Shown here in pieces: positions 6,114-14,719 of a stretch of 15,230 bases of DNA (the stretch's first letter is position 1; every line of letters starts with the position of its first letter). Below the pieces are notes generated by a model. That model was not told the DNA's origin, ran no database searches, and saw only the letters and a program-made list of their open reading frames with translations. The position numbers and the translations under genes were made by a program. Source of the stretch: Sedimenticola sp. (lineage in GTDB: Bacteria; Pseudomonadota; Gammaproteobacteria; Chromatiales; Chromatiaceae); NCBI GenBank assembly GCA_027038775.1, contig JALWGP010000099.1, forward strand, positions 1 to 15,230. The letters are read 5' to 3'.

Positions 6114-7016
6114 TCAGAGATAGTTGAAGAGCGACAACCCCTCGATCTTCATGAAGGTCTGCTGGGAGGCCTGCAGCGTGAGCATCTGCTGCTGCAGCCT
6201 GGCGACGGCTTCGGCGTAGTCCAGGTCTTCCAGCCGGGATCGATTCTCTTCCATGATGAGGGTGAAGGAGTCGTGGATCTCGCGCTGGTTTTCGATGGCG
6301 TTCATGCGACCACCGATCCGCGCCCGCCCCTGGTCGAGGCGTTCCATGGCGTTGTCGAGCTGCGTCAGGGTGACCCCCGATGGTGCGTTGGCGTCCAGGT
6401 CGTCAGCAAACCGGCGGACGATGGAGAAGAGATCGGTGGTGCCGCCACTGGCGTCGTCGATACCCATGAACAGCTTGTCGCCGGGGTCGTTGACGGCCAC
6501 GTGGCGGTTGTCCGCGATCTGCACCAGCCGCTGCCCGTGGTCGCCCTGGTAGGCGTAACCGCCGGCACCGTTGTCCACGAAGGGCTTGACGCCGGAACGG
6601 TAGCCGGAGAAGAGGTACTCGCCGTTTGCATCGACCTCGTTTGCCAGTGACAGCAGGCCATCCAGGTGCTGCCGCACCTCCAGGGCGATGTCCCGGCGGT
6701 CCGCCGGAGTGAGCGAATCGTTGTTGCCCTGCACCGCCAGCTCCCGCACGCGCTGCAGGGTGTTGACCATGTTCTGCAGGACCTCCTCTTCTCGGCGCAG
6801 CTTGGATTCCGCACCCACCGTGTTGCGCTGGTACTGTTCCACGTGGGCGATGAAGTTGTTCAACTCCATCACCCTCGCCGCCCCCGTGGGATCGTCGGAG
6901 GGCGCCAGCATCCGCTTGCCGGAAGAGAGCTGCAGCTGGGTCTTGCTCAGCGACGACTGGTTGTCGAGCATGCTGTTCACGCTTTGCCGGTACCAGAGTG
7001 CGGTCGATATGCGCAT
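6114..7016 (-). CDS. flgL: flagellar hook-filament junction protein FlgL (HAP3)
   Basis: FlgL forms the second junction ring between hook and filament, on top of FlgK. The 300-residue protein starts MRISTALWYRQSVNSMLDNQ and has the flagellin-like N-terminal helix pattern, including QLSSGKRMLAPSDDPTGAAR (about residues 30-50) and the RVRELAVQGNNDSLT motif. The C-terminus (YAEAVARLQQQMLTLQASQQ, ending LFNYL) mirrors the flagellin coiled coil. Length is close to the enteric protein (317 residues). AAGGG stands just before the ATG. The gene starts 6 bases after the flgK stop, so the two are cotranscribed and probably translated in a coupled way. An intrinsic terminator follows. Confidence 0.97.
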   Translation of the reverse strand: MRISTALWYRQSVNSMLDNQSSLSKTQLQLSSGKRMLAPSDDPTGAARVMELNNFIAHVEQYQRNTVGAESKLRREEEVLQNMVNTLQRVRELAVQGNNDSLTPADRRDIALEVRQHLDGLLSLANEVDANGEYLFSGYRSGVKPFVDNGAGGYAYQGDHGQRLVQIADNRHVAVNDPGDKLFMGIDDASGGTTDLFSIVRRFADDLDANAPSGVTLTQLDNAMERLDQGRARIGGRMNAIENQREIHDSFTLIMEENRSRLEDLDYAEAVARLQQQMLTLQASQQTFMKIEGLSLFNYL

Positions 7017-7022
7017 GATCCC

Positions 7023-8993
7023 TTACCCCCTGGTGGCGTTGAGCAGTGTCTGGAACATCTCGTCCGCGGCGGCAATCACCTGGGCGGCCGCCTGGTACGC
7101 CTGCTGGTAGCGGACCAGGTTGGCCGCCTCCTCGTCCAGGTTCACCCCGGCGATGGCTTCCCTCTCGGCAATGGAACGCTCCAGCATCCGGTCCTGCGCG
7201 ACACCGGCCATCTCCACCTGGCGGGTGGTGCTGCCGGCCTCGCCGACCATGCGCTGATAGGCCTGGTTGACGCTTTCGGTTCCGTTCCCCAGCAGCCTCG
7301 CGTCGAAGAGGCCGGCCAGGGAGAGCGCGTTGCGGTTGTCGCCCGTGCCCCCGGTGTTGTAGGCCACGCTGAACTCGTCCCCCGCAGCGGCGGCACCGCT
7401 TATGCGCACCCGGTAGCCGTAGTCCAGCCCTCCCGGCGAGGGAAACACCTCGTCGCCGGCGGCCGGATCGTAGCCGGTCACGGTCTCCAGCAGCGTGGGG
7501 CTGGCGGGATTGGTGTTGTCGTAGATCTCGTAGGTGGTGGCGCTGGTGAAGCGGATCAGGACCGGCGGCGTGAGTGCGCCGGGATTGCCCTGGAAGGCGG
7601 CATTGGAGATGTCCGTCACCTCTCCGGGGGTGACGCTGGCGCTGCCCGTGTTGGCGGTCGAAGCGGAGGCGAGCACGGGCGAGGCGGCGGCGATCAGGGC
7701 GGGATCGGTGATGCGCAACTGCAGGTCCATGGCCCCGTTGCGTACCGGCTGCAGCAGGAAGGTGTCCCCTGCGGCCGCCGCGGGATCCACGACGATGCGC
7801 ATGCCATCCACAATGAACGGATCGGCGGCGGTCCCGCTGCCGCTCATGGCCACCGACTGCCCGGTGTCCGTGCGGTTCAGCGACCAGTTGCTGCCGTCGA
7901 ACTGCAGCTTGTATTCCGCGCCGGTAAGCTGTCCGACGTCGTCCCAGGCGACGGAGAGGGCGCTTCCGGTCCCCGGATAGGCGTCCCACTGCGGATCACC
8001 GACGGTGAAGAACGCCTCGCCCAGCGAGCCGCTGAGGTCCATGCCCCGCTGGTGCTGTTCATTGACGAATTGGCCGACGGCCAGCGCAATCCTTCCCAGG
8101 TCGTTGACGGCCGGATCGAGCATGCGTTCCCGGAAACCGAGCAGGCCGCCGAGTTCACCTCCCGAGAGCTGCTCGCTGATGGGCACCAGCCCGTTGGCGC
8201 CGGCCTCCAGCCCCACCTTGAGGGGCGCCTGCACGCCTTCCGCCCGGTAGGTGGTGAGCCGGGTGACGGTATTGCCCACCACCAGCGCCTGTCCGGTGCC
8301 CACCATGACGTTGATGGAGCCGTCGTCCTGGGTGACAGTGGTCACCGACACCTTCTCGGCCAGCTGACGGATCAGGGTGTCCCGCTGGTCCAGGAGATCG
8401 TTGGGTGGCTGCTCGTCCGCCACACCGTCGGCCAGGACGATCTTGTGGTTGAGATCGGCGATGGCCGTGGTCAACCGGTTGATCTCGTCCACGCTGCCCT
8501 GGATGGCCGTGTTCACCTGGTCGCCGACCCCCTGCAGCCAGCCGCCCAGGGCGTGGAAACGGTCGGCCAGCGCCTGGCCTTCGCTGATCACCACCTGGCG
8601 GGCGGCGGTGGAAGCGGGATCGTTGGCCAGATCCTGCATGGCGCCGAAGAACCGCTGCAGGGCACTGCTCATGCCCGCGTCCGGATCGGCCAGGACGTCG
8701 TCCACCTGAGTGGCGAAGCGGTGGAAGGTCTGCAACTCAGCACTCGAGGCGGTGTAGCCACGCACCTGGTTCTCCACGAACCCGTCGTAGATGCGACGCA
8801 CACCAACGGTGTCCACCCCGGTCCCCAAGTAGCCGAATCCGCTGTACTGGGGAGGACGGGAGACGAACTCCACCTGCTGCCTGCTGTAGCCTTCGGTATT
8901 GGCGTTGGCGATGTTGTGGGCGGTGGTGTTCAACGCCCGCTGGAAGGCAGCCAGTGCCGAGCTCCCGATGCCGAACAGGCTGCTCATGCTCAT
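7023..8993 (-). CDS. flgK: flagellar hook-associated protein FlgK (HAP1)
   Basis: FlgK makes the first junction ring between hook and filament. The 656-residue protein opens MSMSSLFGIGSSALAAFQ and contains NTTAHNIANANTEGYSRQQV (about residues 23-42), the rod/hook-type N-terminal motif. It ends with the matching C-terminal motif NLVRYQQAYQAAAQVIAAAD (about 628-647). It is about 100 residues longer than the enteric protein (547); the excess lies in the Thr/Ala/Gly-rich central part, which should be surface exposed. The ATG at 8993 is chosen because GGAGGA lies 9 bases upstream; a second ATG two codons later is also in frame. The leader contains a FliA promoter, a CsrA-like hairpin and a small upstream ORF whose stop overlaps this start. 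flgL follows after 6 bases. Confidence 0.97.
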   Translation of the reverse strand: MSMSSLFGIGSSALAAFQRALNTTAHNIANANTEGYSRQQVEFVSRPPQYSGFGYLGTGVDTVGVRRIYDGFVENQVRGYTASSAELQTFHRFATQVDDVLADPDAGMSSALQRFFGAMQDLANDPASTAARQVVISEGQALADRFHALGGWLQGVGDQVNTAIQGSVDEINRLTTAIADLNHKIVLADGVADEQPPNDLLDQRDTLIRQLAEKVSVTTVTQDDGSINVMVGTGQALVVGNTVTRLTTYRAEGVQAPLKVGLEAGANGLVPISEQLSGGELGGLLGFRERMLDPAVNDLGRIALAVGQFVNEQHQRGMDLSGSLGEAFFTVGDPQWDAYPGTGSALSVAWDDVGQLTGAEYKLQFDGSNWSLNRTDTGQSVAMSGSGTAADPFIVDGMRIVVDPAAAAGDTFLLQPVRNGAMDLQLRITDPALIAAASPVLASASTANTGSASVTPGEVTDISNAAFQGNPGALTPPVLIRFTSATTYEIYDNTNPASPTLLETVTGYDPAAGDEVFPSPGGLDYGYRVRISGAAAAGDEFSVAYNTGGTGDNRNALSLAGLFDARLLGNGTESVNQAYQRMVGEAGSTTRQVEMAGVAQDRMLERSIAEREAIAGVNLDEEAANLVRYQQAYQAAAQVIAAADEMFQTLLNATRG

Positions 8994-9037
8994 GCCGTTC
9001 TGTCCTCCTCCAGACAGTGCCGGACCGTTCTGTTCAT
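8990..9037 (-). CDS. candidate 15-codon leader ORF coupled to flgK
   Basis: An ATG at 9037 opens a 15-codon frame (MNRTVRHCLEEDRTA) in the flgK leader. It is preceded by GAGGA with a 7-base spacer, a very good ribosome site. Its TGA stop (8990-8992) overlaps the flgK ATG (8991-8993) as ATGA, the classic arrangement for coupled translation. The flgK ribosome site lies inside this small ORF, so translating it could open or block flgK initiation. The peptide resembles nothing I know. Such an arrangement can arise by chance. Confidence 0.4.
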   Translation of the reverse strand: MNRTVRHCLEEDRTA

Positions 9038-9072
9038 CGATCTGTCCTCAGGGTTGCGCAAGGCCGTGGCCG

Positions 9073-9086
9073 GCACATCCCTGTGC
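9073..9086 (-). promoter_or_regulatory. CsrA-like binding hairpin in the flgKL leader
   Basis: On the minus strand GCACA-GGGA-TGTGC forms a perfect 5-bp stem with the GGA in the loop. The 12-base core GCACAGGGATGT matches the high-affinity CsrA consensus RUACARGGAUGU at 11 of 12 positions. It lies downstream of the predicted transcription start of flgK, so it would be present in the flgKL messenger. The nearby flgK ribosome site (GGAGGAGGA) offers further GGA contacts. Confidence 0.55.
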
Positions 9087-9094
9087 GCGGCGGC

Positions 9095-9112
9095 ATCCCG
9101 ATTTCCCGGGAT
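9095..9112 (-). other. hairpin at the 5' end of the flgKL transcript
   Basis: ATCCCG (minus strand 9107-9112) pairs perfectly with CGGGAT (9095-9100) around a 6-base loop. It lies at or just after the transcription start expected from the FliA promoter. A stem at the extreme 5' end can protect a messenger from decay. The function is inferred. Confidence 0.45.
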
Positions 9113-9119
9113 ATCCCTC

Positions 9120-9146
9120 CTGTCGGCCGGTGGCGGAATAACTTGA
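9120..9146 (-). promoter_or_regulatory. FliA (sigma-28) promoter of flgK-flgL
   Basis: Reading the minus strand, TCAAGTTA (9139-9146), exactly 11 bases, then GCCGACAG (9120-9127). Each box matches the FliA consensus at 6 of 8 positions and the spacing is exact. It begins 9 bases after the flgJ stop codon. Transcription should start near 9110-9114, leaving a leader of about 120 bases. This separates late flgKL expression from the upstream hook/rod genes. Confidence 0.75.
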
Positions 9147-9155
9147 GCATTTTTT

Positions 9156-10064
9156 TCAACCCGATTTCAGTTCCGCCACGGCCTGGGCGAACCCGCGCCC
9201 GGAGAGAATGCGTCCAACCTTTTCCGCGTAGGCCGGATCCGTGGCATAGCCGGCCCGCTGGAGTTCCCCGATGTATTCCAGCGGCCGGTCCGCCTTCTCC
9301 AGGGCATCCCGGTACCTGGGGTTGCTGCGGATGAATTCCGCGTAGTCCTCCATGCTCTCCGTGGGCGAACGGTAGCTGCGGAAGGCCGCCCGTTCCCTCA
9401 CTGCCACGCCGTCCCGGTACTCCAGGGTGGTGAGCGTCAGCCGTTCGCCACGCCACCGCCCGTCGGCCTTGATGCCGAAGAGATTGAAGCTGTCCCCCTG
9501 GCCGTTCCGGGGGGTGCGCCGGCCCCAGCCCGATTCCAGCGCCGCCTGTGCAAGGATCACCTCCGGGTTCACCCCCAGCCTGGCCGCGGCGCGCTCCGCT
9601 GCGGGCCAGAGGCGGCGCACGAACTGGACCGGGCTCTCGGGCGGCCACTCCGCCTCCACGAAGGGCCCCAGCTCCTCCACCACGGGCTTTGCAGCGGCGG
9701 CGGGGGTGGCAAAGGGTTTCCGGCCCGGCAACGCCATGCCGGTACCGGTCGCCGGCGGGGCTCCCCGGGATTCGAGCTGCTGCTCGAGGAACCCGGCCAG
9801 CCCGATGGTCTGGCTGTTGGCCAGCTCCAGGGCGATCTGCTGGTCGAACATCTGCCGGTAGAATCTCACTTGGTCGCTCTCCCCGGTGCCCGCGGCTTCA
9901 CCCGCCTGGCGCATGGACTTGAGCATGATCTGGATGAACATGGCCTCGAACTGGCGTGCGACCTCCTTTCTCGCCTCGGGCGACTGCCGGCGGGCACCCG
10001 CCTTCAGTTCGGCCAGGCCGCCGAAATCGGTGTAGACACGCGCTGTGGCAATGGGACTGTTCAT
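9156..10064 (-). CDS. flgJ: FlgJ: rod cap and peptidoglycan hydrolase
   Basis: FlgJ is exported to the periplasm, where its N-terminal half caps the growing rod and its C-terminal half cuts the peptidoglycan so that the rod can pass. Both halves are present in this 302-residue protein. The rod-binding domain (about 30-95) includes EVARQFEAMFIQIMLKSMRQ. An Ala/Pro-rich linker spans about 101-140. The glucosaminidase-type domain (about 143-295) contains LAQAALESGWG, with Glu177 the likely catalytic acid, then FNLFGIKADGRWRG and FRSYRSPTESMEDYAEFI. The dual-domain form is typical of beta/gammaproteobacteria; many other bacteria have only the rod-binding half. The ATG shares one base with the flgI stop (TGATG), so translation is probably coupled. 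No signal peptide is expected, since export is through the flagellar system. Confidence 0.97.
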   Translation of the reverse strand: MNSPIATARVYTDFGGLAELKAGARRQSPEARKEVARQFEAMFIQIMLKSMRQAGEAAGTGESDQVRFYRQMFDQQIALELANSQTIGLAGFLEQQLESRGAPPATGTGMALPGRKPFATPAAAAKPVVEELGPFVEAEWPPESPVQFVRRLWPAAERAAARLGVNPEVILAQAALESGWGRRTPRNGQGDSFNLFGIKADGRWRGERLTLTTLEYRDGVAVRERAAFRSYRSPTESMEDYAEFIRSNPRYRDALEKADRPLEYIGELQRAGYATDPAYAEKVGRILSGRGFAQAVAELKSG

Positions 10065-11167
10065 CAGATCACGATCAGCTCCGCCCGAAGGGCCCCCGCC
10101 TCCTTGAGCGCCTCGAGGATGGCCACCAGGTCCCCCGGTGCCGCACCCACCTGGTTCACCGCCTTGACGATATCCTCCAGCTTGATGCCGGGGCGAATAA
10201 GGAACATGCGGTTGCCCTCCAGGCTCACGTCCACGCTGGACTGGGGCACCACCGCCGTGGTGCCCGCACGCGCAAAAGGCCCCGGCTGGCTCACGGCGGT
10301 CTGCTCCGTGATGGTGACCACCAGGTTGCCGTGTGCCACGGCTGCCGGCAGGATGCGCACGTTGCGCCCGATCACGACGGTACCGGTGCGGGAGTTGACC
10401 ACCACCTTCGCGGGCCCCTCGCCGGGCTCCACCGTGATGTTCTCCACCACCGATACGAAGGCCACCTTCTGGGAAAGATCCTGGGGCGCCCGCACCTGCA
10501 CCGAAGCGCCATCGAGGGCCACGGCGGTCCCCTCTCCCAGGGTCCGGTTGATGGCCTTCACCATCCGCGCCACCGTGGTGAAGTCGGGCGTGTGGAGGTT
10601 CAGCACCAGCTGGCGCTCGAAACCGAAGGGAGAGGTGACCGTCCGCTCCACGGTGGCGCCGTTGGGAATACGGCCCGCGCTGGGCACGTTCACCGTGATC
10701 TTGGAGCCGTCGCTGCCCTGGGCACCGAACCCGCTCACCACCAGGCTCCCCTGGGCGATGGCATAGACCTGGCCGTCGGCGCCCTTGAGCGGTGTCATCA
10801 GCAGGGTGCCACCCCGCAGGCTCTTGGCGTTGCCGATGGAAGAGACAGTGACGTCGATGGTCTGGCCCGGCTTGATGAAGGGCGGCAGGGAAGCATGCAC
10901 TATCACCGCCGCGACGTTCTTGGGCTTGGGATTGATGCCTGGCGGCACCACCACCCCCAGCCTGGCCAGCATGCTCTTCAGGCTTTGGGCGGTGAACTGG
11001 GTCTGGCTGGTCTGGTCACCGGTGCCGTCGAGCCCAACCACCAGCCCGTACCCTACCAGCTGGTTCTCGCGCACGCCGGCCACGGAAGCAAGATCCTTGA
11101 TGCGTTCGGCCTGCCCCATGACCGGCAGCAGGAGCAGTGTGAAGAAAAACGCCTTGATCGCTTGCAT
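10064..11167 (-). CDS. flgI: flagellar P-ring protein FlgI
   Basis: FlgI assembles the P-ring, the bushing around the rod in the peptidoglycan layer. The 367-residue precursor has a Sec signal peptide ([20 protein letters not shown], cleavage likely after GQA). The mature protein begins [20 protein letters not shown], the family signature, followed by GLDGTGDQ and [15 protein letters not shown]. The end includes [20 protein letters not shown] and closes with ALRAELIVI. The reading frame is open to 11383, but that extension runs through the flgH gene. The true start is ATG 11167, with AAGGGGAG just upstream. It starts 14 bases after the flgH stop and its own stop overlaps the flgJ start. Length is that of the family (about 365). 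Confidence 0.97.
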   Translation of the reverse strand: MQAIKAFFFTLLLLPVMGQAERIKDLASVAGVRENQLVGYGLVVGLDGTGDQTSQTQFTAQSLKSMLARLGVVVPPGINPKPKNVAAVIVHASLPPFIKPGQTIDVTVSSIGNAKSLRGGTLLMTPLKGADGQVYAIAQGSLVVSGFGAQGSDGSKITVNVPSAGRIPNGATVERTVTSPFGFERQLVLNLHTPDFTTVARMVKAINRTLGEGTAVALDGASVQVRAPQDLSQKVAFVSVVENITVEPGEGPAKVVVNSRTGTVVIGRNVRILPAAVAHGNLVVTITEQTAVSQPGPFARAGTTAVVPQSSVDVSLEGNRMFLIRPGIKLEDIVKAVNQVGAAPGDLVAILEALKEAGALRAELIVI

Positions 11168-11181
11168 TTCGCTCCCCTTGT

Positions 11182-11853
11182 TCAGAACGGCATCAGTGGG
11201 CTGAGGAAGAACTCGGTGAGCCAGCCCGGCCGCTGTGCACGGGCCAACGATCCCTTCCCGCTGTAAAGGATCTGCGCATCCGCCACCTTGGTGGAGGAGA
11301 CGCTGTTGTCGGGCCCGATATCCATGGGCCGCACGATGCCGCGGATGCGGATGAACTCCTCGCCGTGGTTGATGGTGATCCACTTCTCGCCCTGCACCAC
11401 CAGGTTGCCGTTGGGCAGCACCTCGGCCACGGTAACGGTGACGCGCCCTTCCAGCTTGTTGCTCTGCTTGCTGTCACCCGTGGTTTCGAACTTGTGCCCG
11501 GAATCCAGGCCCGCCTTGGTGGTGGGGATGGTGGTATCGTTGAAGACGCCCTTGATGCCGACGGAGCTTTCACTCGACGTGTCGATGGCGGTGTCAGCCT
11601 TCTTCTCCGCATTGGTACGCTCCTCCAGCACGATGGTGAGGATGTCTCCCACCCGCCGCGCCTTGAGGTCCTCGAAGAGGGACATCGCCGTCGAGGACCG
11701 GTAGATGGCGCCATTGTTGCCGGGCGGAGCAATCACCGGCACCGGCCGGGTAGCGGTGAAGGTGGGCTCCTCGCCCCGGGGCGTGGCACACCCCGCCAGT
11801 ACCGCTGCCGCCAGTCCAAGGAAGCCCATTCTGATTGCTGTCCGGCCATTCAT
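11182..11853 (-). CDS. flgH: flagellar L-ring lipoprotein FlgH
   Basis: FlgH forms the L-ring in the outer membrane, through which the rod and hook emerge. The 223-residue precursor has a short lipoprotein signal with lipobox LAGC (acylated Cys22). Family motifs include [33 protein letters not shown] and the C-terminal [20 protein letters not shown], followed by [20 protein letters not shown] and the end [12 protein letters not shown]. Length matches the family (about 230). The ATG has GGGGA upstream. It lies 15 bases after flgG and 14 bases before flgI, in the canonical flgG-flgH-flgI order. Its presence shows an outer membrane. Confidence 0.97.
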   Translation of the reverse strand: MNGRTAIRMGFLGLAAAVLAGCATPRGEEPTFTATRPVPVIAPPGNNGAIYRSSTAMSLFEDLKARRVGDILTIVLEERTNAEKKADTAIDTSSESSVGIKGVFNDTTIPTTKAGLDSGHKFETTGDSKQSNKLEGRVTVTVAEVLPNGNLVVQGEKWITINHGEEFIRIRGIVRPMDIGPDNSVSSTKVADAQILYSGKGSLARAQRPGWLTEFFLSPLMPF

Positions 11854-11868
11854 GAGCGGAGTCCCCGG

Positions 11869-12654
11869 TTACAGGTTGTTGTTGACGTACTGCAGCATCT
11901 GGTCCGCCGTGGCGATGGCCTTGGAGTTCATCTCGTAGGCGCGCTGGGTCTCGATCATGTTCACCAGCTCCTCCACGGTATTGACGTTGGAACTCTCCAG
12001 GGAACCCTGGATGAGGGTGCCCAGGCCGTTGAGTCCCGGCGTACCCACCTGGGGCGATCCGCTGGAGCCGGACTCGAGAAAGAGGTTGTCACCGATGGCC
12101 TGCAGGCCCGTGGGGTTGACGAAATCCGCCAGTTGGATGTTGCCCACCTGGGTGGGCGCCGAGCTGCCGGGCAACACCACCGAGACGGTGCCGTCGGAAC
12201 CGATGGTGATGCTCTGGGCGTTGTCGGGAATGGTGATGCCGGGCTCGATGGGATAGCCCATGGAAGTGACCAGCTGTCCCTGGGAGTCCATCTGCACGGT
12301 ACCATCGCGGGTGTAAGCCAGGGTACCGTCCGGCATCAGGATCTGCAGGAATCCGCGGCCCTGGATGGCCATGTCCAGCGCGTTGCCGGTCTGCACGATG
12401 TTGCCCTGGGTAAAGAGCTTCTCCGTGGCCACGGTGCGGACCCCCGTGCCCAGGTTCAGGCCCGAGGGCAGCTGGGTGTCCTGGGAGGACTGGGCGCCCA
12501 CCTGCGCCAGGTTCTGGTACAGCAGGTCGGCAAAGACCGCCCGCGAGCGCTTGAAGCCGATGGTGCTGGCGTTGGCGAGGTTGTTGGAAATGGTCGCCAT
12601 GCGGGTCTGTTGGGCCTCCAGCCCGGTCTTTGCGATCCAGAGTGCGGGATTCAT
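11869..12654 (-). CDS. flgG: flagellar distal rod protein FlgG
   Basis: FlgG is the main subunit of the distal rod, the rigid drive shaft crossing the peptidoglycan and outer membrane. The 261-residue protein has the N-terminal rod/hook motif ([20 protein letters not shown], about residues 13-32), the [13 protein letters not shown] and [19 protein letters not shown] core, and the C-terminal motif [20 protein letters not shown] with [20 protein letters not shown]. Length is typical (about 260). A GAGGAG ribosome site precedes the ATG. It is related in sequence to flgF and flgE just upstream, reflecting the shared axial-protein family. Confidence 0.97.
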   Translation of the reverse strand: MNPALWIAKTGLEAQQTRMATISNNLANASTIGFKRSRAVFADLLYQNLAQVGAQSSQDTQLPSGLNLGTGVRTVATEKLFTQGNIVQTGNALDMAIQGRGFLQILMPDGTLAYTRDGTVQMDSQGQLVTSMGYPIEPGITIPDNAQSITIGSDGTVSVVLPGSSAPTQVGNIQLADFVNPTGLQAIGDNLFLESGSSGSPQVGTPGLNGLGTLIQGSLESSNVNTVEELVNMIETQRAYEMNSKAIATADQMLQYVNNNL

Positions 12655-12695
12655 GGTCTCTCTCCTCTTTTCAGATACTTGCCTTCACCCGGGCG

Positions 12696-13436
12696 TCAGC
12701 CCAGGCGAAGCAGCCCGGCGGCTGCACGGTCGTTGTCTTCTGCGGTCTTCATCATCTTGACCTGGGTCTCGTACTGGCGGGCCAGCTCGATGAGCCGGAT
12801 CATGGATTCCACCGCGTTCACGTTGCTCGATTCGAGCGCCCCCGAGACCAGCGTCACCGAGGCGTCCGCCTGCGCCTTGCCACCCCCTTTCAGCCGGACC
12901 AAGCCGTCGTCTCCCTTGACCACCTGGTCCGGCGGTAGCTTCACCAGCTTGATGCGGTCCACGATGGCCAGCGCCTTCACCCCCTGCCCCAGCGGCCGGA
13001 TGGAGATGGTGCCGTCGGCGCCGATGTCGAGCTTGGCGTTGGGCGGGATGGCAATGGGGCCGCCATTGCCGATCACGGGATGCCCGGCGCCGGTGGTGAG
13101 GATGCCGAAGCTGTTGACGTGCAGATCGCCCGCCCGGGTATAGGCCTCGCCACCGTCCGGCGCCTGCACGGCGATCCAGCCGTTGCCCTCCACTGCCACG
13201 TCCAGCTCCCTGCCCGTGCGCTGCAGGCTGCCCGGCGTCAGGTCCACTCCGTTGCCCTCGGTCATGCCGTAGACCCGGCTGGCCTGTCCCGGCCCGTGGA
13301 GCGGCAGGCTCACGGCGGAGGCCAGGTCGGCGCGGAAGCCGGTGGTGGTGGCGTTGGCCAAGTTGTTGGTGTTCACCGCCTGCGACAACATGGTCTGGCG
13401 GGCCCCGGTCATGGCGATGTAGAGCATGCGGTCCAT
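12696..13436 (-). CDS. flgF: flagellar proximal rod protein FlgF
   Basis: FlgF is a proximal rod subunit placed between FlgC and FlgG. The 246-residue protein begins MDRMLYIAMTGARQTMLSQA, continues VNTNNLANATTTGFRADLAS, and has the axial core LDVAVEGNGWIAVQAPDG and AYTRAGDLHVNSFGILTT. The C-terminal motif is GALESSNVNAVESMIRLIE. The opening MDR(M/L)xYxAMxGA distinguishes it from FlgG. An AGGTGA ribosome site lies 6 bases before the ATG. It follows flgE after 19 bases. The tail after the conserved helix (ending AAAGLLRLG) is ordinary for FlgF. Confidence 0.96.
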   Translation of the reverse strand: MDRMLYIAMTGARQTMLSQAVNTNNLANATTTGFRADLASAVSLPLHGPGQASRVYGMTEGNGVDLTPGSLQRTGRELDVAVEGNGWIAVQAPDGGEAYTRAGDLHVNSFGILTTGAGHPVIGNGGPIAIPPNAKLDIGADGTISIRPLGQGVKALAIVDRIKLVKLPPDQVVKGDDGLVRLKGGGKAQADASVTLVSGALESSNVNAVESMIRLIELARQYETQVKMMKTAEDNDRAAAGLLRLG

Positions 13437-13455
13437 GGCAGATCACCTAGGGCGG

Positions 13456-14682
13456 TTAACGCAGGTTGATGATGGTCTGGGTCACCGTGTCCTCGGTCTG
13501 GATCGCCTGGGCGTTGGCCTGGAAGTTGCGCTGTGCGGCAATCATCTTCACCAGCTGCTCGGTGAGATCGACGTTGGACTCCTCCAGCGCGCCCGACTGC
13601 ACCAGGCCCAGGCCGGCAGTGCCGGGTTCGCTCACCACCGGGGGACCAGAGGCGAAGCTCTCCGCCCAGGCGGTGTCACCGATGGGCTGCAGCCCCTGCT
13701 CGTTGGCAAAGTTGGCCAGCACCACCTGGCCGATGGTGCGCGACTGCCCGTTGGTGTAGCGGGCGAAGATCATGCCCTCCTCGTCGATGTCCACCCCCAG
13801 CACCTGCCCCGTGGTGTAGCCGTCCTGGACCAGGGAGTTGACGGCGAAGTCACTGCCGTACTGGGTGCTGTTGGAAAGGTTGATGGTGATGGCCTGGTTG
13901 GGGGTGGCGCCGCCGGAGGGGCTCCAGGTAAGGGAGATGGGGTCGTTGGGCGCAGCGGAATTGTAGGAGCCGTCGGTGTTGAAGGTGACCGTGGAGGTGT
14001 CCTGCACGGCCCCGTCGATCATGGTGCGCACGGTCCACTGGTTGGCCGTGGCGGTCTTGCTGTAGTAGAGCGTGATGGTGTGGGGATTGCCAAGGCTGTC
14101 GTAGACGCTGGTGGAAGTGGAAGAGTTGTAGCCGGCCGGGTCGGGAACACCGCCAACGAGCGCCCAGGAGCTGTCGGTCTCGGGCGCCCTGGCATCGAAG
14201 TTGATGTTGGCCGACAGCGCCGACGTGGGCCGCGGTGCCGCATAGGTGGTGTCCAGCTGGATGGGCCCGATGCCGCCGGTGATGGCGCCGTTCTGGTCGG
14301 CCTGCCGGGCGTTGAGGAAGAGCCCTTCCCCGTTCACCACGTAGCCGTCACGGTCGAGGCTGAAGTTGCCGGCCCGGGTGTAGGTGTTGGCGCCGCTGCT
14401 GTCGGAGAGCATGAAGAACCCCCTGCCGTTGATGGCCATGTCCAGCGAGTTGCCGGTGTAGGCGATGTTGCCCTGTCCGAACTGCTGGGCGGCCTCGGCC
14501 AGACGCACGCCCTGGCCGATGGCGGTGCCCGGCGCGCCGTAGATGCTGGCCGCGTAGACGTCGGCGAACTCCGCCCGGGAGCCCTTGAAGCCCGTGGTGG
14601 AGGCGTTGGCGATATTGTTGCCGATGATGTTCAGGTCCGAGGAGGCGGCCCGGATGCCGCTCAATGAGGTATAGAATGCCAT
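13456..14682 (-). CDS. flgE: flagellar hook protein FlgE
   Basis: FlgE polymerises into the hook, the universal joint between rod and filament. The 408-residue protein starts [20 protein letters not shown], followed by [20 protein letters not shown], and has the [15 protein letters not shown] and [20 protein letters not shown] core. A larger middle region (about 150-330) contains [17 protein letters not shown], the FlgE D2-type segment. The C-terminal motif is [20 protein letters not shown], ending in [19 protein letters not shown]. Length is near the enteric protein (403). AAGGAG stands 8 bases upstream of the ATG. It follows flgD, whose product is the hook cap that guides FlgE assembly. Confidence 0.98.
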   Translation of the reverse strand: MAFYTSLSGIRAASSDLNIIGNNIANASTTGFKGSRAEFADVYAASIYGAPGTAIGQGVRLAEAAQQFGQGNIAYTGNSLDMAINGRGFFMLSDSSGANTYTRAGNFSLDRDGYVVNGEGLFLNARQADQNGAITGGIGPIQLDTTYAAPRPTSALSANINFDARAPETDSSWALVGGVPDPAGYNSSTSTSVYDSLGNPHTITLYYSKTATANQWTVRTMIDGAVQDTSTVTFNTDGSYNSAAPNDPISLTWSPSGGATPNQAITINLSNSTQYGSDFAVNSLVQDGYTTGQVLGVDIDEEGMIFARYTNGQSRTIGQVVLANFANEQGLQPIGDTAWAESFASGPPVVSEPGTAGLGLVQSGALEESNVDLTEQLVKMIAAQRNFQANAQAIQTEDTVTQTIINLR

Positions 14683-14719
14683 CTCTGTCTCTCCTTTCGA
14701 TTGGGTCTGTGCTGTTCTC

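Noticed and set aside
6403..7989. A 528-codon minus-strand frame overlapping flgK and flgL
   Set aside because: It is an Arg/Gly/His-rich shifted-frame shadow of flgK and flgL, which are both complete in their own frames.
6666..9146. An 826-codon plus-strand open frame antisense to flgL and flgK
   Set aside because: Its translation is low-complexity Gly/Val/His/Arg-rich with no recognisable domain, and both minus-strand genes are clear full-length family members. Long antisense frames are common in high-GC coding DNA.
11168..11383. An N-terminal extension of flgI to 11383
   Set aside because: The extension lies within flgH, while the start at 11167 has a good ribosome site and a proper signal peptide.
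11365..13143. Long plus-strand open frames opposite flgF-flgI (also 9956-11266 and 13426-14667)
   Set aside because: All lie antisense to confident flagellar genes and have shadow-like composition.
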